Assembly (NCBI RefSeq): GCF_030732095.1
Contig: NZ_JAVAMQ010000015.1
Location: forward strand, 1-64,000
DNA: 64,000 nucleotides
Direction of reading: 5' to 3'
From: Paracoccus spongiarum
GTDB taxonomy: Bacteria > Pseudomonadota > Alphaproteobacteria > Rhodobacterales > Rhodobacteraceae
The notes under the pieces were generated by a model that did no database searches, had not been told where the DNA came from, and saw nothing but the letters and a program-made list of their open reading frames with translations. The first letter of the stretch is position 1. Each line of letters starts with the position of its first letter. Both the position numbers and the translations under genes were made by a program. Of this stretch, positions 25,007 to 33,643 are shown piece after piece.

Positions 25007-25459
25007 CTAAAGGACGGATCGCAGGCGCAGCGCGCGGGCCATCCAGAACCGCGCGCCCGGATCGGCCAGACAGGCCAGCGCGGCGGCGGGCGCCATCCAG
25101 ACGGCGCGGTGACCGGGTTCGGTCGGCGGGCCATCGCGGCGGATCGGGCGGCCCAGCCAGACGCCGCACAGCTTTTCGGCCATCAGGTCGTATTCGGGCA
25201 TGAAGCAGAAGCGCCGATAGGCGCCAAGCCCGCGCAGCGCGCCGATCCGGTAGCCGGTCTCCTCGCGCACCTCGCGGTGCAGGGCCGCGACGGCGCCCTC
25301 GCCCGCGTCGATGCCGCCGCCGGGCAGCTGGTATTCGGGCTCGGGTCCGTCCTGATGGGTCAGCAGCACCTGGCCGCCGCGCAGCAGGACCGCATAGGCG
25401 CCGGGACGCAGCCGATAGGACTGGCCCGGTCGTGGCGCGGGGCCGAAACGGGGGATCAT
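25007..25459 (-). CDS. Nudix hydrolase
   Basis: A 150-residue Nudix enzyme with a full Nudix box, G(x5)E(x7)REVREETGY, in the segment starting LPGGGIDAGE near residue 58. All catalytic Glu residues are present. The rest (RPGQSYRLRPGAYAVLLRGGQVLLTHQ) is the usual beta strand lead-in. The substrate cannot be told from sequence; nucleoside diphosphate derivatives are typical. The ATG at 25459 has GGAG 6 nt upstream. It is divergent from hslO with a 185-nt spacer. Confidence 0.85.
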   Translation of the reverse strand: MIPRFGPAPRPGQSYRLRPGAYAVLLRGGQVLLTHQDGPEPEYQLPGGGIDAGEGAVAALHREVREETGYRIGALRGLGAYRRFCFMPEYDLMAEKLCGVWLGRPIRRDGPPTEPGHRAVWMAPAAALACLADPGARFWMARALRLRSVL

Positions 25460-25644
25460 CGCGTCTCCTGCGGGGCGGTGCAGGACCGGTCTAGCGCAGC
25501 CCGGCGCGGCTGCAAAGCCCGCCCGCGCCGCGCAGCCGCGGCCCGCACCCCGCAATCGGCCCCTTGGGATCGCCGCCGGATTTCCTATATTGGGCGCGAC
25601 CCGGCCCGCCCCTGCGCGGCGCCCAAAGACTTCAAGGATTTGCC

Positions 25645-26673
25645 ATGAGCATGATCAACCAGATCGCCTGGGACGACACGGTCCTGCCCTTCCAGCTGGA
25701 CCGCTCGTCGATCCGCGGCCGCGTCGCGCGGCTGGACGGCGTGCTGGACCACATCCTGTCGCGCCACGACTATCCGCCCGTGGTCGGCGCGCTGGTTGCG
25801 GAACTGGCGCTGCTGACCGCGCTGATCGGCCCGACCGTGAAGCTGCGCTGGAAGCTGAGCCTGCAGGTGCGCGGCAGCGGCGCCGCGCGCACCATCGCCG
25901 CCGACTACTACGCGCCCGAGGCCGACGACCGGCCCGCCCGCATCCGCGCATGGGCCAGTTTCGACCGCGAGCGGCTGGACGACCGCCCACCCTTCGAGCA
26001 GATCGGCGAGGGCTATTTCGCCATCCTCATCGACCAGGGGCCCGGTAGCCAGCCCTATCAGGGCATCACGCCGCTGGCCGGCGGATCGCTGTCGTCCTGC
26101 GCGCAGACCTATTTCGCCCAGTCCGAACAGCTGCCGACCCGGTTCCAGCTGGCCAGCGGCCGGTCGCAGCTGAGCGGCCAGCCCGAACATTGGCGGGCCG
26201 GGGGCGTGATGCTGCAGACGCTGCCCGCCCGGCCCGCCGATCCGGCCGAGGGCGGCAGCGGCGAAGGCGGGCTGATCGAGGCGGCAGACATCCTGCAGGG
26301 TGCCGAATCCGAGGACTGGAACCGCGCCAACCTGCTGCTGGACACGGTCGAGACGCTGGAATTGATCGGCCCCACGGTCGGCCCCACCGACCTGCTGCTG
26401 CGGCTGTTCCACGAGGAAACCCCGCGGGTCTTCGACGCGCAGCGTGTGGAATTCGGCTGCTCGTGCACGTCGGACCGGGTGCGCGACACGCTGGCGATCT
26501 ATTCGGCCAAGGACATCGCCCACATGACCACCGACGAGGGCATCGTCACGGCAGATTGCCAGTTCTGCGGCGCCCATTACGAGTTCGACCCGCAAAGCCT
26601 CGGATTCGAGGCGACCCGCGACGCCGAGGGCCGCCCGATCGGCGGCGAAGCCTCGGGCAGGGCCGCCGAGTGA
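25645..26673 (+). CDS. hslO: 33 kDa redox-regulated chaperone Hsp33
   Basis: A 342-residue holdase activated when oxidants strip zinc from its C-terminal switch. The zinc site is CxC (Cys272, Cys274) and CxxC (Cys305, Cys308). The N-terminal substrate-binding fold includes VVGALVAELALLTALIGPTVKL and GGSLSSCAQTYFAQSEQLPT. It is longer than E. coli Hsp33 (292) owing to an N-terminal segment and a Pro/Gly insertion near residue 200. The ATG has AAGGA 8 nt upstream. It heads a five-gene operon in which each gene overlaps the next by 4 nt. Confidence 0.94.
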   Translation: MSMINQIAWDDTVLPFQLDRSSIRGRVARLDGVLDHILSRHDYPPVVGALVAELALLTALIGPTVKLRWKLSLQVRGSGAARTIAADYYAPEADDRPARIRAWASFDRERLDDRPPFEQIGEGYFAILIDQGPGSQPYQGITPLAGGSLSSCAQTYFAQSEQLPTRFQLASGRSQLSGQPEHWRAGGVMLQTLPARPADPAEGGSGEGGLIEAADILQGAESEDWNRANLLLDTVETLELIGPTVGPTDLLLRLFHEETPRVFDAQRVEFGCSCTSDRVRDTLAIYSAKDIAHMTTDEGIVTADCQFCGAHYEFDPQSLGFEATRDAEGRPIGGEASGRAAE

Positions 26674-27263
26674 GCCCGCGCTGGTCCGAGGACCGGCTGC
26701 GCGAGGCGCTGTCGCGGCCCGCCGCGCCCAGTTCGGATTTCGACCTGAACCCCGGCACCGCGCCGCAGGGCGTCACGCTGCGCCCGGCGGGCGTGCTGGC
26801 CGCCTTTCACGCCGACAGCGGCGACCTGCTGCTGACCAAGCGCGCCTCGGGGCTGCGCCATCACCCCGGCCAGATCGCGCTGCCGGGCGGCAAGGTCGAT
26901 CCCGGCGATGCCGACGAGGTCGCGGCGGCGCTGCGCGAGGCGCGCGAGGAGGTGGGCCTTGATCCGGCGGGTGTCGAACTGCTGGGCCGCCTGCCCGCGC
27001 ATCGCACCGTCACCGGCTTTGCGGTGACGCCGGTGCTGGGGCTGATCCGGGCCGATTTTCACCCCGTCCCCGAACCGGGCGAGGTCGACGAGGTGTTCAC
27101 CCTGCCCTTCGCCCATGTCGCCGACCCTGCCCGCTACCGGATCGAACGGCGGCGCTGGCGCGGCGACTGGCGCAGCTATCACGTGGCGCCCTACGGTCCC
27201 TATTACCTGTGGGGCGCGACCGCGCGCATCCTGCTGGGCCTGGCGCAGAGGCTGGGGGCGTGA
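26670..27263 (+). CDS. CoA pyrophosphatase-like Nudix hydrolase
   Basis: A 197-residue Nudix protein of the NudL/YeaB group that cleaves coenzyme A or its derivatives. The group-specific lead LLLTKRASGLRHHPGQIALPGGK runs into the Nudix box (ALREAREEVGLDP). GTG start within GTGA overlaps the hslO stop by 4 nt, and the downstream cca also starts with an overlapping GTG, so translation is coupled. Exact substrate (CoA against other dinucleotides) is inferred from the HHPGQ motif. Confidence 0.87.
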   Translation: MSPRWSEDRLREALSRPAAPSSDFDLNPGTAPQGVTLRPAGVLAAFHADSGDLLLTKRASGLRHHPGQIALPGGKVDPGDADEVAAALREAREEVGLDPAGVELLGRLPAHRTVTGFAVTPVLGLIRADFHPVPEPGEVDEVFTLPFAHVADPARYRIERRRWRGDWRSYHVAPYGPYYLWGATARILLGLAQRLGA

Positions 27264-28426
27264 CCGGGCTGCCCGCCGATCTGCTGCGCGATCCGGGGCT
27301 TGTCGCGGTGCTGGACGCGATCGAGGCCGGCGGTCATCGCGGCTATCTGGTCGGCGGGGCGGTCCGCAACGGGCTGCTGGGCCAGCCCGTCGACGACATG
27401 GACATCGCGACCGATGCCGACCCCGCCACGGTGACCCGGCTGGCCGGACGCGCCGGGCTGGCGGCGGTGCCGACAGGCATCGACCATGGCACGGTCACGC
27501 TGATCGCCGACGGTCGCGGCTTCGAGGTCACCACGTTCCGGCGCGATCTTCGCACCGACGGCCGCCGCGCCATCGTCGCCTTCTCGGACGACCTGGCCGA
27601 GGATGCCCGGCGCCGCGACTTTACCATGAACGCGCTTTACGCCGACCGCGCGGGGCGCATCATCGACCCGATGGGCGGCCTGCCCGACCTGCGCGCCGGG
27701 CGGCTGCGCTTTGTCGGCGCGGCGCCCGACCGCATCCGCGAGGATTACCTGCGCATCCTGCGCTTCTTCCGGTTCTTCGCGCATTACGGGCGCGAGGCCG
27801 ATCCGCAGGCGATCGCCGCCTGCGCCGCCCTGAAGGACGGGCTGGCGCAGATCGCGCGCGAACGGGTCGGCCACGAGATGCGCAAGCTGCTGTCCGCGCC
27901 CGCGCCGCTGGCCGCGATCCTGCTGATGCGGGGAACCGGGGTTCTGGACCTGCTGCTGCCCGGCGCCACGCCCGGCCGGCTGGCCTCGCTGGAGTCGCTT
28001 GGCGGCGGGGCCGGCTGGCAGGCGCGGCTGGCGGCCCTGTCGCAGGACGATCTGGCCCGGCCGCTGCGGCTGTCGCGGCAGGAGGCGCGCGATCATCGCA
28101 GCCTCGTGACCGCGCTGCGGCAGGGCTGGTCCTTCGAGCGCATCGCGTATCGGCTGGAGCCTCGGCTGGCCCGGGCCGCGGCGCTGCTGGTCCAGACCCG
28201 CGACGACGGCGCGGCTGCGCCGCGTCCGGGCTGGGAGGCCGTGCGCCAACGCGCCTCCGGGCAGCGCCTGCCCCTGACCGCCGCCGACCTGCAACCGGAC
28301 CTGACGGGGGCGGCGCTGGGCCGTGGCCTCAAGGTCGCCGAGGACGCCTGGATCGAGTCGGGCTTCGCGCTGCCCGCCGCGACGCTGGCCCGGATCGCCC
28401 GCAGCGCCGGAAAGGACACCCCATGA
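27260..28426 (+). CDS. cca: CCA tRNA nucleotidyltransferase
   Basis: A 388-residue class II nucleotidyltransferase that adds or repairs the CCA end of tRNAs. GYLVGGAVRNGLLG followed by DDMDIATDA (catalytic DxD, near residues 50-52), TFRRD, the DARRRDFTMNALYAD motif and RIREDYLRILRFFRF (the nucleotide-selecting and neck region) are in order. The C-terminal helical part is less conserved, as in the family. It starts with GTG inside a GTGA overlap and ends overlapping the ABC exporter start by ATGA. A poly(A) polymerase role is the only alternative, but the alphaproteobacterial architecture favours CCA addition. Confidence 0.92.
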   Translation: MTGLPADLLRDPGLVAVLDAIEAGGHRGYLVGGAVRNGLLGQPVDDMDIATDADPATVTRLAGRAGLAAVPTGIDHGTVTLIADGRGFEVTTFRRDLRTDGRRAIVAFSDDLAEDARRRDFTMNALYADRAGRIIDPMGGLPDLRAGRLRFVGAAPDRIREDYLRILRFFRFFAHYGREADPQAIAACAALKDGLAQIARERVGHEMRKLLSAPAPLAAILLMRGTGVLDLLLPGATPGRLASLESLGGGAGWQARLAALSQDDLARPLRLSRQEARDHRSLVTALRQGWSFERIAYRLEPRLARAAALLVQTRDDGAAAPRPGWEAVRQRASGQRLPLTAADLQPDLTGAALGRGLKVAEDAWIESGFALPAATLARIARSAGKDTP

Positions 28427-30267
28427 GCCTGCATCAGCGTTTCGGGCGCATGGTCGACGCCTTCCGCCCGGCCGAGGGACCGCCGCCGACGACGCTGATG
28501 GCGTTCTTCGGCTGGTGCCTGTCGGGCGCCTGGCCGGGCCTCGGGGTCGCGGCCGTTGCCTCGGCGCTTGGCGGGGCGGCGGATGTCGTCTCGGCGATGC
28601 TGCTGGGCATGGTGGTGGACGCGGTGACGGCCAGCACGCCGGGCGCGTTCTGGGCCGACAACGGCTGGACCGTGGCGCTGTTCGTGCTGTTCTTTCTGGT
28701 CCTGCGCCCGGCGATATTCGGGCTGTCGACGGCCAGTTCCAACGTCATCATCGGCCCGAACATCCTGCCGCTGGTGTTGTCGCGCCTGCACCGCTGGACC
28801 ATGGGCCATGCGGTGACCTTCTTCGACAACGACTTTGCCGGGCGGCTGGCGCAGAAGCAGATGCAGACCGCCCGCGCCGTCACCGATGTCGCCAGCGAGA
28901 TGGTGAACGTGGTGGCCTTCGCGCTGGCCTCGGTGATCGGGTCGGCGGCGTTCCTGCTGGCGGTCGATGGCTGGGGCGCGCTGGCGCTGATGCTGTGGCT
29001 GCTGGCCTATTTCGCGCTGATCCGGTTCTTCCTGCCGCGCATCCGGTCCAAGTCGGGCGCCCGCGCCTCGGCCCGCGCGATGGTGACCGGGCAGGTGGTG
29101 GACACGATCACCAACATCAAGACCGTCAAGCTGTTCGCCCATGCCGACCACGAGGATCGCGCGGCCCTGGGCGCCATGGCCGGTTTCCGCGAAAGGGCGC
29201 TGGATTTCGGGGTGGTGTCGACCTGGTTCCGGCTGTCGCTGATGATCGTTGCCGGCGTGCTGCCGGTGATCCTGGTCGGCGGCGCGATCCTGCTGTGGCG
29301 GCAGGGGCAGGCGACGGCGGGCGACATCGCGGCGGCGGGCGCGATCTCGATGCGGCTCAGCCAGATGACCGGCTGGGTCAGCATGGCGCTGATGGGCATC
29401 TGGGGCAGCATCGGCGAGGTCGAGGACGGCATGGCCACGCTGTCGCCGCCCCATGCGCTGACCGACGCGCCCCATGCCCTGCGGCTGGACCGCGTGGCCG
29501 GGCGGGTCGATTTCGACCATGTGGGCTTTCGCTATGGCCGCGACGCGGGCGGCCTGCAGGACCTCAGCCTTGCCATCGCACCGGGCGAGAAGATCGGCAT
29601 CGTCGGCGCCTCGGGGGCCGGGAAATCGACGCTGGTCGCGCTGCTGCTGCGGCTTTACGACGTGGAACGGGGCGCGGTGCGGATCGACGGCCATGACGTC
29701 CGGCAGGTCACGCAGGAAAGCCTGCGCCGGCAGATCGCGATGGTCACGCAGGAAACCGCGATGTTCAACCGTTCGGCCCGCGACAACATCCTGTATGGCC
29801 GCCCCGGCGCCGGCACGGCCGAGATCGAGGCGGCCGCACGCGCCGCCGAGGCGCATGACTTCATCCTCGGGCTTCAGGACCACGCCGGCCGGCGCGGCTA
29901 TGACGCGCATCTGGGCGAGCGCGGCGTCAAGCTGTCGGGTGGCCAGCGCCAGCGGATCGCGCTGGCCCGCGCCTTCCTGAAGGACGCGCCGATCCTGGTG
30001 CTGGACGAGGCGACAAGCGCGCTGGACAGCGAGGTCGAGGCGCAGGTGCAGGAGGCGCTGGGCCGGGCGATGCAGGGCAAGACCGTGCTGGCCATCGCGC
30101 ACCGGCTGTCGACCATCGCCCAGCTGGACCGGATCATCGTCATCGATGACGGCCGGATCGTCGAGCAGGGCAGCCATGACGCGCTGCTGGCACGCGGCGG
30201 GCTTTATGCGCGCTACTGGAACCGGCAGTCTGGCGGCTTTCTTGGCACCGACGAGGCCGCCGAGTGA
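28423..30267 (+). CDS. ABC exporter (fused permease and ATPase)
   Basis: A 614-residue half-transporter with about six membrane helices in the first 340 residues (for example GWTVALFVLFFLVLRPAIFGL). The ATPase has Walker A GASGAGKST, signature [14 protein letters not shown], Walker B ILVLDEATSALD and switch His AIAHRLSTI. It belongs to the broad multidrug/lipid exporter class; transported substrate unknown. Its position inside an operon of stress-repair and RNA-maturation genes gives no hint of cargo. It is a distinct paralogue of the exporter at 7795-9579. Both ends overlap neighbours by 4 nt. Confidence 0.86.
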   Translation: MSLHQRFGRMVDAFRPAEGPPPTTLMAFFGWCLSGAWPGLGVAAVASALGGAADVVSAMLLGMVVDAVTASTPGAFWADNGWTVALFVLFFLVLRPAIFGLSTASSNVIIGPNILPLVLSRLHRWTMGHAVTFFDNDFAGRLAQKQMQTARAVTDVASEMVNVVAFALASVIGSAAFLLAVDGWGALALMLWLLAYFALIRFFLPRIRSKSGARASARAMVTGQVVDTITNIKTVKLFAHADHEDRAALGAMAGFRERALDFGVVSTWFRLSLMIVAGVLPVILVGGAILLWRQGQATAGDIAAAGAISMRLSQMTGWVSMALMGIWGSIGEVEDGMATLSPPHALTDAPHALRLDRVAGRVDFDHVGFRYGRDAGGLQDLSLAIAPGEKIGIVGASGAGKSTLVALLLRLYDVERGAVRIDGHDVRQVTQESLRRQIAMVTQETAMFNRSARDNILYGRPGAGTAEIEAAARAAEAHDFILGLQDHAGRRGYDAHLGERGVKLSGGQRQRIALARAFLKDAPILVLDEATSALDSEVEAQVQEALGRAMQGKTVLAIAHRLSTIAQLDRIIVIDDGRIVEQGSHDALLARGGLYARYWNRQSGGFLGTDEAAE

Positions 30268-31523
30268 GCCTGTGGCGGATCGAGAGGCTGGGCCGGCGCG
30301 GCGACGGCGTGGCCCTGGGCGATCAGGGCCGCGCGCTGGCGCCGCTGTGCCTGCCCGGCGAGGTGATCGAAGGCGAGGCCGTCGATGGCCGCATCGCCAG
30401 CCCGCGCATCCTGACGCCCTCGGCCGACCGGGTGCGGCCGGTCTGCGGCCATTACCGCGCCTGCGGCGGCTGTTCGCTGATGCACGCCTCGGACGGCTTC
30501 ACGACGGCGTGGAAACGGCAGGTCGTCGAGACCGCACTGGCCGCGCAGGGGCTGGCCGCGCCGGTCGCGGGGGTCCACGTCTCGCCGCCCCGGTCGCGGC
30601 GGCGGGCGGTGCTGTCGGGGCGGCGCACGAAAAAGGGCGCGCTGGTCGGCTTCCACGCCCGCGCCTCGGAGGTGATCGTCGATCTGACCGATTGCCATGT
30701 GCTGCGCCCGCAGATCACGGCCGCCCTGCCCCTGCTGCGGCGGATCGTGGCGGCGGGCGCCTCGCGCGGGGCCGAGGTGACGCTGACGGTGATCCACGGT
30801 CCCGCGGGGCTGGACGTGGCCGCGCGGGGCGGCAAGCCGCTGGATGCCGGCCTGTTCGAGGCATTGGCCCGGCTGGCCGATGAGGGCGATCTGGCGCGGC
30901 TGGACTGGGACGGCCAGCCGATCACCCGCCGCGCGCCCGCCCTGCCGATGGGCCGGGCGCAGGTCGTGCCGCCGCCCGGCGCCTTCCTGCAGGCCACCGC
31001 CGAGGGCGAGGCCGCCCTGCTGGCGGCGCTGCGCGAGATCACCCCTGGCGCCCGGCAGATCGTCGATCTGTTCGCGGGCTGCGGCACCTTCACGCTGCCG
31101 CTGGCCGAGGCCGCATCGGTCCATGCGGTCGAGGGGCTGGCCGCGCCACTGGCCGCGCTGGATGGCGGGTGGCGCGGCGCCGGCGGGCTGCACCGCGTCG
31201 CCACCGAGATTCGCGATCTGGCCCGCCGCCCGCTGCAGCCGGCCGACCTTGCCGCGTTTGACGCAATCGTGATCGACCCGCCCCGCGCCGGGGCCGAGGC
31301 GCAGTGCCGCCACATCGCCGCCTCGCCGGTGGCCACGGTCGCCTTCGTGGCCTGCGATCCGGTCAATTTCGCAAGGGATGCGCGGATTCTGGCCGAAGGC
31401 GGGCTGGCCCTGACGCGGCTCTGGATCGTCGACCAGTTCCGCTGGTCGCCGCATGTCGAACTGGCCGCAGAATTCCGGCGAAACTGGTCCGATCCGGGAT
31501 TCCGTGGTAATCCTGCTGGATAA
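30264..31523 (+). CDS. 23S rRNA m5U methyltransferase (RlmD/RumA-like)
   Basis: A 419-residue SAM-dependent RNA methyltransferase of the TrmA/RumA family. A [4Fe-4S] cluster site is formed by Cys61, Cys67, Cys70 and Cys144 (CGHYRACGGC and LTDC). The SAM motif is VDLFAGCGTFTLPLAEAA near residues 267-284, the IDPPRAG motif is near 337, and the catalytic nucleophile is Cys364 in VACDPVNFARD. It methylates a uridine in 23S rRNA; whether U747 or U1939 cannot be told. The N-terminal TRAM domain is short or degenerate. A GTG start overlaps the exporter stop, so it is the last gene of the hslO operon. Confidence 0.88.
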   Translation: MSLWRIERLGRRGDGVALGDQGRALAPLCLPGEVIEGEAVDGRIASPRILTPSADRVRPVCGHYRACGGCSLMHASDGFTTAWKRQVVETALAAQGLAAPVAGVHVSPPRSRRRAVLSGRRTKKGALVGFHARASEVIVDLTDCHVLRPQITAALPLLRRIVAAGASRGAEVTLTVIHGPAGLDVAARGGKPLDAGLFEALARLADEGDLARLDWDGQPITRRAPALPMGRAQVVPPPGAFLQATAEGEAALLAALREITPGARQIVDLFAGCGTFTLPLAEAASVHAVEGLAAPLAALDGGWRGAGGLHRVATEIRDLARRPLQPADLAAFDAIVIDPPRAGAEAQCRHIAASPVATVAFVACDPVNFARDARILAEGGLALTRLWIVDQFRWSPHVELAAEFRRNWSDPGFRGNPAG

Positions 31524-31550
31524 CAAGACAAGAAACCATCCGAGGCAGTG

Positions 31551-32066
31551 ATGTACAACGCGACCCGTCGGACCGTGACCCTTTCGCTGCTGGCGTTGCT
31601 GGCGGCATGCGGCGCCCCGAAATCCAAGTTCAAGACCTATGACGGCCCGGCTGTGACCCAAGTGGTCATCAACAAGGGCCAGCGGCGGATGTATCTGCTG
31701 AACAACCAGACCGTGCTGAAGTCCTATGACATCGGGCTGGGCAACGAACCGATCGGCGACAAGCAGTTCGAGGGCGACGGCAAGACCCCCGAGGGCATCT
31801 ATTTCATCGACCGCTTCAACCCGCGCAGCGCCTATCACCTGTCGGTCGGCATTTCCTACCCCAACGAAGAGGACAAGGCCTATGCCGACTCCTTCGGCCT
31901 GGCTCCGGGCGGCGACATCTTCATTCACGGCTGGGGCCCCGAGGGCAACGTGAAGGCCCCGAAGATGCGCGACTGGACGGCGGGGTGCATCGCGATCAAG
32001 GACGACGAGATCGAGGACGTCTATGCGATGGTGAGGGGCGGCGTGCCCGTCATCATCAATCCCTGA
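31551..32066 (+). CDS. L,D-transpeptidase family lipoprotein
   Basis: A 171-residue putative lipoprotein. The N-terminus has a basic start, a hydrophobic core and the lipobox LLAAC-G, with lipidated Cys20. The mature part is a YkuD/YafK-type catalytic domain with His126 (FIHGWG) and Cys146 in the TAGC motif. Such enzymes form 3-3 crosslinks in peptidoglycan or cut/attach outer-membrane lipoproteins. The ATG at 31551 has GAGG 6-9 nt upstream. A strong terminator follows. It is the first of a local group of three cell-envelope genes. Confidence 0.88.
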   Translation: MYNATRRTVTLSLLALLAACGAPKSKFKTYDGPAVTQVVINKGQRRMYLLNNQTVLKSYDIGLGNEPIGDKQFEGDGKTPEGIYFIDRFNPRSAYHLSVGISYPNEEDKAYADSFGLAPGGDIFIHGWGPEGNVKAPKMRDWTAGCIAIKDDEIEDVYAMVRGGVPVIINP

Positions 32067-32103
32067 GGTCTGCCCCGGCCCGCGACGGGCGCCATCCATG
32101 AAG

Positions 32104-32130
32104 AAGGCCCCGGTCCGGACCGGGGCTTTT
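32104..32130 (+). terminator. intrinsic terminator of the L,D-transpeptidase lipoprotein gene
   Basis: Perfect palindromic stem GCCCCGGTCC (32107-32116) / GGACCGGGGC (32117-32126) followed by TTTT. A few bp of A-T extend the base of the stem. Confidence 0.8.
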
Positions 32131-32156
32131 GCGTTGCGGCGACCGCGGCGGGGCGA

Positions 32157-32669
32157 TCAGCTGCCCACCAGCAGCGTCCACCAGACCTTGCCCGAAGGCT
32201 CCTGATACCAGGCGAAGCCCAGGTTGCGCGCGGCGGGGTCCATGATCACGTCGCGGGTGTCCCGCGTCGTCATCCAGGCGTTCAGCGTCTGGATGTCGTT
32301 CTCGTAGGTCTCCGAGATGTTCTCGCCGACGAGGGTGCCGAAATAGCCCTGCCGCCGCGCGCGATCGAGGGGCGACGACCCGTCCGAGCCCCAGTGCCAG
32401 GCGCGGTTCTGCGCGGCCATGTCGCGCGAATGGGCCAGCGCCGCCGCATCAAGCTGCGGATTTGCCATCACCGGCGGCAGCGCGATGTTCGCCCGCAGGG
32501 TGTTGATCTGCTGCAACACACGCCCGGGAATTTCCGCCGCCTCGCGTTCGTCGATGCGATAGGCGACCGGCAGCGGCTGGCCATCCGGGCCAAGCTGAAC
32601 CGGCGTCTGCGGCTGGCAGGCCGCCAGCGCGATCAGCGAAAGCGCCGCAAGTACCTTGAAGTTCATCAT
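32157..32669 (-). CDS. CAP-domain (SCP/PR-1-like) lipoprotein
   Basis: A 170-residue protein with a lipoprotein signal (LIALAAC-Q, lipidated Cys18 counting from this start) followed by a CAP domain. NTLRANIALPPV near residue 60, AALAHSRDMAAQNRAWHWGSDG and VGENISETY with the conserved His and Glu positions are typical. CAP proteins are secreted, and in bacteria their biochemical activity is unclear. Three in-frame ATGs exist (32678, 32669, 32666); GAGGG abuts the first, so the second or third is the true start. It is convergent with one L,D-transpeptidase and divergent from the other. Confidence 0.82.
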   Translation of the reverse strand: MMNFKVLAALSLIALAACQPQTPVQLGPDGQPLPVAYRIDEREAAEIPGRVLQQINTLRANIALPPVMANPQLDAAALAHSRDMAAQNRAWHWGSDGSSPLDRARRQGYFGTLVGENISETYENDIQTLNAWMTTRDTRDVIMDPAARNLGFAWYQEPSGKVWWTLLVGS

Positions 32670-32888
32670 TTTCGGCATCCCTCGTGTGCATTTGGCCGCA
32701 GATGTATCGAATGCCGCGCCATGCTACAAACCCAACACTTCGTGAGGCGGTCCGGTGTTGCGCCTGTGCCGCTGACGGCAGTTTGAATTGAGTGAAGGCC
32801 GGAATTGGCGTATGTCGGCAGCAGTCCGCGCGAGGCGGAGCAGTCAAGGCCGTCTGTCGAGAACGGCTGTCAACGAAGGACATATGTG

Positions 32889-33539
32889 ATGAGCAGAACC
32901 CCCGCCTTCAACCGCCGGGCGTTTCTTGGTTCGGCCGCCGCCCTGGGTGCGGCGGGCCTTGCGCTGCCGGCGATGGGGCAGCAGATCGACCCCTATACGG
33001 GCCAGCCGATCGTCGGCGCCACCCCCGGCGCCACGCCCGATGCCGGCGCCGTGCAATACGAGGCCGAGGCCAACCAGCGCCACAACATCTCCAGCTTCCG
33101 GGCGCAGGACTGGCGGCCCTATTTCGATAACCTGACAAATGGCGCGGTCCTGTGCGACCTGACGTCGCGCGCGGTGCATTTCTGGTCCGAGGACGAAAGC
33201 GTCTATCGCCTCTATCCCTCGTCGATCCCGGTCAGCAAGGACCTGACCCGCACCGGCCGCACCGAGATCATCAAGAAGGTCGTGGGCCCCAGCTGGGCCC
33301 CGACGCCCGAGATGAAGGCCCGCAACCCCGAGTGGCCGGACTTCGTGCCGCCGGGCCCCGACAACCCGCTTGGCACCCACGCGCTGTGGCTGAGCTGGCA
33401 GTACTACCGCCTGCATGGCACCCACGATACCCGCAAGATCGGCCGCAAATCCTCGAACGGCTGCATCGGGCTGTATAACGAGCATATCAAGGAACTCTAC
33501 GACCTGACCAAGATCGGCACGCAGGTCCTGCTGATCTGA
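32889..33539 (+). CDS. L,D-transpeptidase (Tat-exported, ErfK/YbiS type)
   Basis: A 216-residue periplasmic enzyme. A twin-arginine signal (RRAFLGSAAALGAAG, Arg9-Arg10) ends near ALPAMGQQ. The YkuD catalytic motif is HGTHD (His176) through SSNGC (Cys192), followed by IGLYNEHI. The usual Arg two residues after the catalytic Cys (SxGCIR) is Gly here. These enzymes crosslink peptidoglycan or attach the Braun-type lipoprotein to it. GAAGGA lies 8 nt before the ATG. The protein is much shorter than E. coli YbiS/ErfK (about 300) and has no LysM domain. Confidence 0.88.
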   Translation: MSRTPAFNRRAFLGSAAALGAAGLALPAMGQQIDPYTGQPIVGATPGATPDAGAVQYEAEANQRHNISSFRAQDWRPYFDNLTNGAVLCDLTSRAVHFWSEDESVYRLYPSSIPVSKDLTRTGRTEIIKKVVGPSWAPTPEMKARNPEWPDFVPPGPDNPLGTHALWLSWQYYRLHGTHDTRKIGRKSSNGCIGLYNEHIKELYDLTKIGTQVLLI

Positions 33540-33563
33540 TCCTGCCGCGCGGAAAAGGAAAGG

Positions 33564-33590
33564 ACAGGGGGGCCGGCGGCCCCCTCTGTT
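33564..33590 (+). terminator. terminator-like hairpin between L,D-transpeptidase and hemH
   Basis: ACAGGGGGGCC (33564-33574) pairs with GGCCCCCTCTGT (33578-33589) with one bulge and a G-U pair. Only a short T run follows. It sits between converging genes and may serve both. Confidence 0.45.
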
Positions 33591-33643
33591 GATGTCGCGC
33601 GCCGCGACCCGGACAGGCCGCGCGGGCCGGCCTTTTGGCGCCG

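Noticed and set aside
24478-25203. Arg-rich open frames across the 24.6-25.0 kb spacer
   Set aside because: They are low-complexity Arg/Gly translations of a repeat-containing spacer and overlap real genes at both ends.
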